From UBA3263 sp964549975 (GTDB lineage: Bacteria > Bacteroidota > Bacteroidia > Bacteroidales > Muribaculaceae): 7,727 nucleotides of DNA. The stretch's first letter is position 1; every line of letters begins with the position of its first letter. The position numbers were made by a program, and so were the translations under genes. The stretch spans positions 1-7,727 of the forward strand of contig CAZJWM010000098.1 of the NCBI GenBank assembly GCA_964549975.1, written 5' to 3'. The notes beneath the pieces are model-generated. The model saw only the letters and a list, made by a program, of their open reading frames with translations, did no database searches and was not told the DNA's origin. Below are positions 1 through 6,400 of this stretch, in pieces.

Positions 1-54
1 CTTTGAGGGGGTAGTGGCCATTAGGCTGTGTGAGTTCGAATCTCATCTCGGACA
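1..54 (+). tRNA. tRNA-Leu (anticodon GAG), 3' part only
   Basis: The 5' half lies outside the window. What remains folds as the 3' half of a class II tRNA. With U33 at position 4, the anticodon is GAG (5-7), followed by G37, as is usual for leucine NAG anticodons. The 3' anticodon strand is 10-14 and the first two visible bases pair with it. A long variable arm has the stem TGGCC (15-19) and GGCTG (24-28) around ATTA. The T arm is GTGAG, TTCGAAT loop, CTCAT (30-46), followed by the acceptor strand CTCGGAC (47-53) and discriminator A54. A73 and the long arm favour leucine over serine, which has G73. CCA is not encoded, since CAA follows. It would read CTC and CTT codons. The isotype rests on the half that is visible. 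Confidence 0.85.
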
Positions 55-63
55 CAAGAAATG

Positions 64-110
64 ATAGTGATGATTAGTTGCCTCGAGCAACTGGTTGTCA
101 CTATTTTTTT
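64..110 (+). terminator. Rho-independent terminator of the tRNA-Leu gene
   Basis: A two-part stem lies just after the tRNA: ATAGTGA (64-70) pairs with TCACTAT (98-104), and inside it AGTTGC (76-81) pairs with GCAACT (87-92) around a CTCGA loop. A run of T follows directly (104-110). Position, orientation and T tract fit an intrinsic terminator for the + strand tRNA transcript. Confidence 0.85.
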
Positions 111-344
111 GTACCTACCCGGCCAGGTGCTACGGCGAGCGGATGCCCTGCCCGGGAAGGCGGCGCCGGGGGCGCCGAGTGTGCCAGCCCGGAGGGCTGT
201 TCGGTCTGAACCCGGGTCGCGGCCCTGCCGCGGCCCGGGAAGGTATGCCTGCAATATGCGGGTCGGAGACTCGCAGTGTCTGCAACTGCCACCCAAGGCC
301 GGCACAAATACAAGATATTCCAATGAATAACATACCGGCGACCA
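111..344. repeat. Gene-free, hairpin-rich GC-rich spacer
   Basis: I see no credible gene here. The stretch holds a series of strong inverted repeats. CGGCGCC (161-167) pairs with GGCGCCG (171-177) around GGG. CAGCCC (185-190) pairs with GGGCTG (194-199) around GGA. A 12-bp stem, 211-222 with 228-239, has a CCCTG loop and a single G-U wobble (T217 with G233). A looser stem, GCCGG (298-302) with CCGGC (335-339), encloses TATTC/GAATA (316-329). A partial direct repeat is also present: 145-160 and 222-243 share GCCCTGCC and CGGGAAGG and differ by a 6-base insertion. The stretch may be further palindromic repeat units or structured RNA. No promoter was recognised. Confidence 0.5.
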
Positions 345-560
345 ATGCGCCGAGAGGTGCATATTCGGTGTTAACCCCCGACAAAGCGAAGCGCATGTCG
401 GGGGTGGTCTCATCCCATGGCATGTCTGCCGAAGGTAGACATTATAGGCACCACAATGTGTACCTTCGGCACACATATGATTATGGTCAGCTACCCGGCA
501 CACGGTCGCCTACGGCTCCCTCTGTGCCGGGTTAACACTGAATATGCACCTTCGGCGCAT
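345..560. repeat. Six-hairpin mirror-image palindromic element
   Basis: The ends are inverted repeats of 33 bp (345-377) and 32 bp (529-560) that differ by one base and one indel. Between them the hairpins are mirrored. hp3 is 345-351/356-362 with a GAGA loop. hp1 is 375-383/396-404. hp2 is 422-430/434-442 with a GAA loop. Mirror copies are hp2' (456-464/468-476, loop TTC), hp1' (493-502/523-532) and hp3' (544-550/554-560, loop TTC). The reverse complement of hp2' differs from hp2 at only two positions, and those two pair with each other. hp1 and hp1' differ at three pairs, all still Watson-Crick. G-U wobbles appear on the + strand in the left half and on the - strand in the right half (seen as A-C on +). 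No reading frame or transposase is present. It resembles paired inverted REP units or a MITE; the family is unknown to me. Confidence 0.7.
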
Positions 561-599
561 CAGCTGCCACCAGTAGTGTCTTGGCGCTTGGCGATTAGC

Positions 600-631
600 T
601 CCCTCTCCTTCAGGAGAGGGTTGGGGAGAGG
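600..631. repeat. REP-like CCCTCTCC hairpin at gene end
   Basis: CCCTCTCC (601-608) pairs perfectly with GGAGAGGG (613-620) around TTCA, and a second partial copy of the right arm (GGGGAGAGG, 623-631) follows. It lies 3 bases beyond the stop codon of the - strand gene at 634-1005. Similar CTC/GAG-rich hairpins recur between genes in many bacteria. There is no T tract on either strand, so it is at best a weak terminator or 3' end protector. Confidence 0.5.
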
Positions 632-633
632 CT

Positions 634-1005
634 TTAATTGTCGAGGGGGAAGTAGCGGCGGAGGACGGAGCGCAGGCGTGCGGCCAGGACGTTGGGCACG
701 ATGGGGCGTTGCACCACCAGGTCGGCGCCGCGGTCGTAGGCTTCGATGGTGTCGCTTGGGGAGAGCACCACCAGGGCTCCGTGGAAGTCGGGCAGGTCGT
801 CGGGGATTTCGCCGTCGCAGATGATAAGGGCGCACGAATCGAGCCGCGCCTCGGCCAGTTCGGTCGGCGCGACGAATTGCACGTTCAACGGCAAGCCACG
901 TAGAGTGGTGGAGATGGTGCGAGCCATGTTTGGGTCGACTGACGCCACAAGTGCAAATCGGTAAGCGCAATGATTATTATCGCTCGTCATACTTTGTTCG
1001 GGCAC
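634..1005 (-). CDS. Degenerate stand-alone receiver-like (CheY-fold) protein
   Basis: The product is 123 residues and I do not recognise a named family. The layout suggests a shrunken response-regulator receiver domain. The first strand, ALVASVDPN, has one acid (D24) where two are usual. The strand ALIICDGE has D64 at the phospho-acceptor place. VVLSPSD has S82 at the Thr/Ser place, and ADLVVQRP has R100-P101 where Lys-Pro is normal. The distance from D64 to S82 (18 residues) is much shorter than usual (about 30), so a helix-strand unit seems lost and phosphorylation is doubtful. No output domain is present; it is probably a cytoplasmic partner-binding protein. GTG at 1005 gives the longest form; ATG at 990 (118 residues, MTSDNN) is an equally reasonable start. 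A promoter-like box lies just upstream. Function is unknown; the fold is an inference from motif order. Confidence 0.65.
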   Translation of the reverse strand: MPEQSMTSDNNHCAYRFALVASVDPNMARTISTTLRGLPLNVQFVAPTELAEARLDSCALIICDGEIPDDLPDFHGALVVLSPSDTIEAYDRGADLVVQRPIVPNVLAARLRSVLRRYFPLDN

Positions 1006-1024
1006 ACTTTATTTCTGATGTGTG

Positions 1025-1032
1025 CAAAGATA
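1025..1032 (-). promoter_or_regulatory. Bacteroidetes -7 box for the receiver-like gene
   Basis: On the - strand this reads TATCTTTG, matching the Bacteroidetes -7 consensus TAnnTTTG. It sits 19 bp before the GTG and 34 bp before the ATG candidate start, so the leader would be short. I see no clear -33 TTTG box at the usual distance. Upstream, TGTCAC occurs twice (1060-1065 and 1071-1076) exactly 11 bp apart, which could be a paired regulator half-site. Confidence 0.5.
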
Positions 1033-1128
1033 ACAATCAAAATTGGAAAAAGATGCATGTGTCACTGCATTGTCACAACTTTTTCACCTGTTAGAAATAA
1101 TGCGACATTTTTCTTCACAAAAGAGCCT

Positions 1129-1156
1129 GCGGCGACGCACTGCGCTTGGCTGCCGC
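1129..1156. repeat. Short GC-rich imperfect hairpin
   Basis: GCGGC (1129-1133) can pair with GCCGC (1152-1156), with an inner CGC/GCG stem (1136-1138 with 1142-1144). It lies directly before the 9-bp tandem array in an otherwise AT-rich spacer. There is no T tract on either strand. Role unknown. Confidence 0.35.
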
Positions 1157-1225
1157 TATTGGTCTAATTGGTCTAATTGGTCTAATTGGACTAATTGGAC
1201 TAATTGGACTAATTGGACTAATTGG
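1157..1225. repeat. 9-bp tandem repeat, WCTAATTGG x7
   Basis: Seven perfect-length 9-bp units run from 1163 to 1225: three TCTAATTGG, then four ACTAATTGG, with a partial unit TATTGG before them (1157-1162). The switch from T to A at the first base is clean, which suggests spread of one unit type by slippage or unequal exchange. It lies between bioD and the receiver-like gene. The length is open in all three frames, but nothing suggests it is translated. Confidence 0.9.
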
Positions 1226-1242
1226 TCTACTCTTAACTCTTG

Positions 1243-1289
1243 ACTGAAAAACTGAAAAACTTTCAATTTTCAATTTTCAATTTTCAATT
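1243..1289. repeat. 8-bp and 7-bp AT-rich tandem repeats downstream of bioD
   Basis: ACTGAAAA occurs twice plus ACT (1243-1261). Then CAATTTT occurs three times plus CAATT (1264-1289), ending in the palindrome CAATTG. The bioD stop codon (1277-1279) and its last three codons lie inside the CAATTTT array. The array is immediately 3' of the biotin operon; no clear GC stem with a T tract is formed, so it is not a classical terminator. Confidence 0.85.
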
Positions 1290-1918
1290 GAAGAGAGTAG
1301 CAGGGGCACGCCGGGATGGCGGCGTTGGAGGTAGCGGCGGATGAAGCCGACGGTGTCGGCGGCGATGCGCGGGTCGGAGCTGTCGAAGTGGGTGTTGTAG
1401 ATGACGGAGTGGAGCTCGATGTTGCGGTGTTCGATGGCTTCGAGCGAGAGCAGCGTGTGGTTGATGGAGCCGAGGGTGCCGTTGGTCACGAGGCTGAGCG
1501 GCAGGCGGCGTGAGCTCACGTAGTCGATGGTGAGGAAGTCGTCGGTGATGGGCACCATCAGTCCGCCGGCGCCTTCGATGAGCACCACATCGAATTTCTC
1601 GGCCAGGCGCGCTGTGGAGCGGTCGATGAGCTTCAGGTCGATGGGGCGGCCATCTATTTCGGCGGCCAGTTGCGGCGAGCAGGGGTAGCTGTAGATGATG
1701 GGGGCTGTGGTGTGGTCGAGGTCTTCGGGCAGGAGTCCGGTTCCCATGATTCTGCGGTGTACTTCGATGTCTTCCGAGAGGTCGTGGTTGCCGGTTTGGA
1801 TGAATTTTTGGGTGATTACGCTGCGGCCTTCGGCCATGAATTGGCGGGCGAGCCAGCCCGTGGCGTAGCTTTTTCCGGCGTCGGTGTGGATGCCGCTGAC
1901 GAATATGACTTGACTCAT
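1277..1918 (-). CDS. bioD: Dethiobiotin synthetase BioD
   Basis: This enzyme makes dethiobiotin from 7,8-diaminopelargonic acid, CO2 and ATP, the penultimate step of biotin synthesis, in the cytoplasm. The 213-residue length is close to other BioD proteins. An N-terminal P-loop, GIHTDAGKS (residues 9-17), matches the family GTDTxxGKT pattern, with Ser in place of Thr. QKFIQTG (37-43) carries the lysine (K38) expected to bind substrate or CO2. SPQLAAE (81-87) fits the substrate-binding segment. EGAGG (115-119) is the family hallmark. TNGTLGSINHTLLSLEAI (145-162) matches the conserved GxxLGxINH stretch. The ATG overlaps the TGA of the bioG-bioC gene as ATGA, so translation is probably coupled and no separate ribosome site is needed. 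The last residues (Ile-Glu-Asn-stop) are encoded by a unit of the CAATTTT tandem repeat. Confidence 0.95.
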   Translation of the reverse strand: MSQVIFVSGIHTDAGKSYATGWLARQFMAEGRSVITQKFIQTGNHDLSEDIEVHRRIMGTGLLPEDLDHTTAPIIYSYPCSPQLAAEIDGRPIDLKLIDRSTARLAEKFDVVLIEGAGGLMVPITDDFLTIDYVSSRRLPLSLVTNGTLGSINHTLLSLEAIEHRNIELHSVIYNTHFDSSDPRIAADTVGFIRRYLQRRHPGVPLLLSSIEN

Positions 1919-3258
1919 TGTTTACGTAAAATTAGGTATAGGGGTTGGTAGGTGAGCATGGCTCGGCGGGTGTCGCCGTCGAGCGGATAGTTGCGCAGGA
2001 GCTGCTGCACGGAGGCGGTGGCGCGGCGGGCGTTCACACCGGTGGCGCGCAGGTGGGCGAGCACGTCGATGGGCGAGTCGAAGGCTTTGGTGATGATGCC
2101 GCCGTGGAGCTCTTCCACGGTCATCCCGCGGGGGATGGCGGCGCGAATTTGCTGTTCGCTGAGATAGGGCAGGGGGGTGGCTCCGGCTTGGGTGAGTTGC
2201 TTGAAATTTTCAGGGCCAAAGGTGGAGAGCACCAGCAGGCCGCCGGGGCGGAGCGTGCGCCGGGCCTCTTGCAGGAATGCCGGCAGGGAGTTGAACCATT
2301 GGGCCGTGGAGGCCGTGACGATGGCGTCGAAGGTGTCGTCGGCCACGTGGCGCAGGGCGGTTTCGCCGTCGCGCACCTGCGGGGTCACTCCGGCTATGGG
2401 CGACGGCAGTTCAATCATGTCCCAGAGTTCGATTTGGGCCGAGCGCAGGCGCGGTGCGTAGAGTTCGGTGATGGTGCCGGCGCCGAAACCGATTTCGAGT
2501 ACGTGGGCTGGAAGTGGCTTGAGATGTTTTTGCCAGAGTTGCCAGAGGTGGTCGGCGATGCGTTGCTGCACGGTGGCGGCCGAGGCGTAGGTGTCGGTGC
2601 TGCGGCTGAATCGGCGTTGAACCAGCGGCTTTTCCACCACCATGGCGTCGACGATGGCTTGCCACGACGAGGGCGTGTGAGGGCCGTCTGTGCGCGTCAC
2701 CACCGTGGCAGGGCTTTCGGCCCATGCGCGCAGTTGGTTTTCGGGAGGGAAAATCAGGTCGCCGGAGCTGACAATGGCGCGATCCCAGCGCATCGGCGCG
2801 GTGGGCGTGGGACGCGACTCCACGGCGCGAAGTTCGGCTTGCAGCGAGGCTATGGGACGACCCACCGAGGGCAATGAGGCGCCACCCATGCGGCGGCGAA
2901 ATTTGGCCAGAGAGGCGTCGCAGAGCGTGTCGGCAGTGGCGCGATAGATGGCTGCGGGGATGCCGCGCAGGTCGTCGACGGGCGTGGCGGTGCCGTTGAT
3001 GGCGATGGTGAGTGTGACAGGCAGGGAAGACTCGGGGATGACGGCGGCAGCGGCGGCCACGCCGAGCGACCAAGCCAAGACTACCACCTCTTCGCGAGGG
3101 CCAACGTCTGGCAACGACAGCGAGGTGTAGTCGCTGACCACGGCGATGTCGTAGCCTTCGCAGCGGAGCTCTTGGTAGGCTGAGGCGTCGGTGCTCCATC
3201 CGGCAAATATCAAAATCAGGCGAGCGCTCTGCTCGTCAACTACGTATTCAAGCTTCAT
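1915..3258 (-). CDS. BioG-BioC fusion: pimeloyl-ACP methyl ester esterase / malonyl-ACP O-methyltransferase
   Basis: One 447-residue protein joins two enzymes of pimelate synthesis. The N-terminal part (about 1-210) is BioG-like (DUF452): FAGW (18-21) near the oxyanion site, AWSLG (62-66) with nucleophile S64, SSGDLIFPPENQ with D167, and DGPHTP with H194, a plausible Ser-Asp-His triad. The C-terminal part (about 213-447) is BioC, a class I SAM methyltransferase: VLEIGFGAGT (253-262) is SAM motif I, followed by FDAIVTASTAQWF (310-322), LRPGG (336-340) and STFGPENF (345-352), typical of BioC. BioC masks malonyl-ACP as a methyl ester so that fatty-acid enzymes can elongate it; BioG later cleaves the ester to free pimeloyl-ACP. 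The start is ATG at 3258, close behind a -7 box. The stop overlaps the bioD start. The domain calls are firm; the exact domain boundary is approximate. Confidence 0.92.
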   Translation of the reverse strand: MKLEYVVDEQSARLILIFAGWSTDASAYQELRCEGYDIAVVSDYTSLSLPDVGPREEVVVLAWSLGVAAAAAVIPESSLPVTLTIAINGTATPVDDLRGIPAAIYRATADTLCDASLAKFRRRMGGASLPSVGRPIASLQAELRAVESRPTPTAPMRWDRAIVSSGDLIFPPENQLRAWAESPATVVTRTDGPHTPSSWQAIVDAMVVEKPLVQRRFSRSTDTYASAATVQQRIADHLWQLWQKHLKPLPAHVLEIGFGAGTITELYAPRLRSAQIELWDMIELPSPIAGVTPQVRDGETALRHVADDTFDAIVTASTAQWFNSLPAFLQEARRTLRPGGLLVLSTFGPENFKQLTQAGATPLPYLSEQQIRAAIPRGMTVEELHGGIITKAFDSPIDVLAHLRATGVNARRATASVQQLLRNYPLDGDTRRAMLTYQPLYLILRKQ

Positions 3259-3266
3259 TTCACCTA

Positions 3267-3274
3267 CAAAGTTA
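3267..3274 (-). promoter_or_regulatory. Bacteroidetes -7 box before bioG-bioC
   Basis: The - strand reads TAACTTTG, matching TAnnTTTG, 8 bp before the bioG-bioC ATG. Transcription would start almost at the ATG, giving a leaderless or very short-leader mRNA. No clear -33 box is seen before the gap. AGGTGA touches the ATG but is too close to act as a normal ribosome site. If real, this makes bioG-bioC the first gene of the operon. Confidence 0.5.
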
Positions 3275-3303
3275 GCTGTTTTAATCGAGATTTCCTAATT
3301 GGG

Positions 3304-3403
3304 NNNNNNNNNNNNNNNNNNNNNNNNNNNNNNNNNNNNNNNNNNNNNNNNNNNNNNNNNNNNNNNNNNNNNNNNNNNNNNNNNNNNNNNNNNNNNNNNN
3401 NNN
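3304..3403. other. Assembly gap of exactly 100 N
   Basis: One hundred unresolved bases, a length usually used for gaps of unknown size. It separates the bioG-bioC upstream region from the protease stop codon (only GG lies between gap and stop). True distance, and any genes or terminators within, cannot be known from this window. Confidence 0.99.
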
Positions 3404-3405
3404 GG

Positions 3406-6400
3406 TTATTGTTTGGGGGCGTCGAGCTGTTGGAGCATGTGCTTGGTGGCGCCGATGAGTTGGGCGTCGTAGCCGCGGCTCACTTCGTCGGGTTGGTTGT
3501 AGATTACCACGTCGGGGTTGAGCTGTTGGTTTTCGAGCACACGGCCTTTCATGTCGAGCGATGTGACTTGAGGCACGCCGAAGAGCAGCGACGGGTCGAT
3601 TTGGTTTTCCCACCACACGGCGGTCATGGTGCCGGGGATGGGGGCACCGATCACGGGGCCGAGACCGAGGGCCTGGTAGGTGTAGGGGGTGCCGTGGGCG
3701 TCGCTATAGTTGCTTTCGTTGACGAGCATAGCCGAGGGTTTGGTCCATTGCGAGAAGGGTTCGCTGCCGATGTATTGACCGCGGGGGGCGAAGCGCACGT
3801 ATTCGCGGCCGGAGAGCAGTTGGGCCACGTCGTTGTGGAGCCAGCCGCCGCCGTTGTAGCGGGTGTCGACGATCACGGCTTCGCGGTTGCGGTAGCGGCC
3901 GAGCAGTTCGGAGTAGACTGTGCGATAGCTTTCGGAGTCCATGCCTTCGATGTGGACGTAGGCAATGCGGCCACCACTAACGGAGTCGACCACCTGCTGG
4001 TTGTGTTCCACCCAGCGGTGATAGAGCAGGTCGGAGAGTCGGCCTTGGCTGATGGGCTTGATGACGATGTCTTCGGTTTTGCCGCCTTTGGCGCGTTTGA
4101 TGGTGAGGCGCGTGGCGCGGCCCGAGCGACCTTCAATCATGGGGAAGTAGTCGGCGTGTGGGGCAATTTCTTGGCCTTCGATGGCGAGAATCACGTCGCC
4201 GGGCTTGACGTCGGCTTTTTTGTCGGCGAGGGGGCCGCGGCGCACCACTTCGGTGACCTTCAGTCCGGCGCCGTCGTAGCTGTCGTCGAAGAAAGCGCCG
4301 AGCGAGGGCACTTCAAGCGAGGCCGTGTTGCCGTAGAAGCGGGCACCGGTGTGGGAGGCGTTGAGTTCGCCGAGCAGTTCGGAGAGCAGTTCGGCAAAGT
4401 CTTGGCCGTTGTTGATGTGGGGGAGGAAGCGGCGATAGGCGTCGCCATACAGACGCCAGTCGACGTTGTGGAGGTTCACGTCGTAGAACTTGTCTTTCAC
4501 CTGCTTCCAGGCGTGGTCGTAGATGTAGGAGCGTTCGCTGTAGGGACGATATTCGGCGCGGGCTTCGAAGTCTACGTCGGTTTTCGAACCGGAGTTGAGG
4601 TCGATGGTTTTGATGCCGCCATCGAGCAGGAAGGCGGTGCCGGAGTCTTTGGGCGAGATGACGAGCTCACCGCGGCAGCCGCGGGCCAGGATGCGGGTGT
4701 CGCCCTCTTCGAGGTCGCGCACCCAGAGGTTGCTTTCGCCGTCGGGCGAGGAGGTGATGAAGTAGAATTTGTCGCCTTTTTCAGAGAGCAGATAGTCGGA
4801 GAGGTGAGAAGCTCCGGGGGTGAGTCTCATCATGCGATATTTGGCGTTTTCAAAGTCAAATTCCAGGGGTTTCACCTTCTTTTTCTTATCCTTGTCTTTG
4901 TCTTTGTCGTCGTCATCATCTTTGTCGTCGTCTTTCTTGCCCTCTTTCTCTTTGAGTTGGGCCAGTTCCTCTTCGCTCATGCGGAAGCGGTCGTAGGCTT
5001 CGCCGTCGAAAAACATGATGTAGACGTCGCGTTCGGCGCCCCAGCTGCCGTGGCTGCGATAGCCTTTGCGGTCGGTTGACCAGATCATCGCTTTGCCGTC
5101 GAGCACCCATTTGGCGCCGCCGTCGGTGTAGCCGCTCTCGGTGAGGTCGTGCACCTCGGAGCCGTCGGCTTTGACCATGGCCACGTCGGAGTTGTTCCAG
5201 CCGCCGATGCCTATGTAGTCAATCAGGAGCCAGCGGCTGTCGGGGCTCCAGGAGAAGGAGATGTCGCCGTCGGTGTAGGAATAGTTGAATTTGCCGTCGA
5301 GCACGGTGACGGGGTTTTTGCCGTTTTTGAGTTCGACGGTGCGCAGGGTGGTGCGATTTTCAAGGAAAGCCACAAGTTTGCCGTCGGGGCTCACTTCGGG
5401 TTGGAAGGCGGGGGAGCCGTCTTCGGCGCGGTAGAGCGACTTTTCGGTGATTTTGGTGGCGTAGGTGAAGTGCTTCTCCTTGTCGTCGTCGATGGTGGCG
5501 GTGAAGAGTTGCCATTGGCCGTCGCGTTCGCCGTCGTAGACCAGTGTGCGGCCGTCGGGGGCGAAGCTCACGCAGCGTTCCTGTTCGGGGGTGTTGGTGA
5601 TTTGACGGGTGGTGTCATATTTCACGGATGTGACGTAGACGTCGCCGTGGACCACGAAGGCCACTTCGTCGCCCTCGGGGCTGACGGAGAAGGATGTGGC
5701 TCCGCCGCGGCGCACTGTCTTGATGAGTTCGCGGGTGTAGTCGTCGGTGACGATTTCCACGTTGACCTTCGAGGGGGTGGTGGCTCCGGGGGCCAGCGTG
5801 TAGATTTCACCATTCCAGCTGAAGGCCAGAGTGCCGGCGTTGGAGGCCGAGAGTGAGCGCACGGGGTGGGTGGTCAGCGAGGTCAGCGCGGTGTCGTTGT
5901 CGCCCACGGCGCCGAGCGAGCGGCGGTGCACGTTCAGCGTGCCGTTGGAGTGTTCGGAGGTGTAGTAGAAGCTCTGACCGTCGGCGGCCCACACGGGGTT
6001 GAGGTCGTTGCCGGCAAAGGTGGTTTGGCGGGTGAATTTGTCGCCCTCTTTGAGCCAGATGTCGGCGGTGCCGCTTGAGCGTTCATGTTTGCGCAGGGGG
6101 TCTTCATAGCCTTTGCGGTCTTGATAGAGCACACGGCCGTCGGAGCTGACGCTGATGGCGCCGGCGGGCACGGTCATGTAGAGCGTGGGGCGGGTTTTGC
6201 CGTCGGCTGCCACGGAGTAGACTTGCGATTGGAAACCGCCTTGAGCGGCCTGTTGCGCCGGCATCATTGTGCATGAGAAGAGCACGGCGTCGTTGCCCAG
6301 CCATGAGAGCACACTCTCCTTGCCGGAGAATGTGGTGAGGCGGCGAGGCGTGCCGCCCTCGGAGGGCATCACGTAGATGTCGACGGAGCCTTCGCGGGTG

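Noticed and set aside
1..110. Integration site of a mobile element at the tRNA 3' end
   Set aside because: There is no integrase and no second copy of the tRNA end within the window.
21..503. 160-codon - strand frame across the tRNA and hairpin region
   Set aside because: It ends in the complement of the tRNA T arm (…RDEIRTHTA), a common false product next to tRNA genes, and it crosses the terminator and palindromes.
95..535. 146-codon + strand frame through the palindromic element
   Set aside because: The translated sequence follows the hairpin repeats and has no protein-like pattern; no promoter or ribosome site precedes it.
345..560. CRISPR array
   Set aside because: The repeats are inverted copies, not regularly spaced direct repeats with unique spacers, and no cas gene is nearby.
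345..560. Target-site duplication flanking the palindromic element
   Set aside because: Bases next to the two ends (ACCA before 345, CAGC after 560) do not match, so recent transposition is not shown.
1043..1243. Small protein with Ser/Thr-Asn-Trp repeats encoded by the 9-bp array
   Set aside because: The array is open in this frame only because its unit length is a multiple of three; the upstream part is the promoter region of the opposite gene and no start signal is seen.
1945..2877. 310-codon open frame on the + strand opposite bioG-bioC
   Set aside because: It is an antisense shadow of the strongly supported fusion gene; composition is biased and no domain is visible.
3409..5079. 556-codon open frame on the + strand opposite the protease gene
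   Set aside because: It is rich in Val, Ala, Gly and His in a pattern typical of the antisense of GC-biased codons, has no recognisable motif, and lies wholly opposite a well-supported gene.
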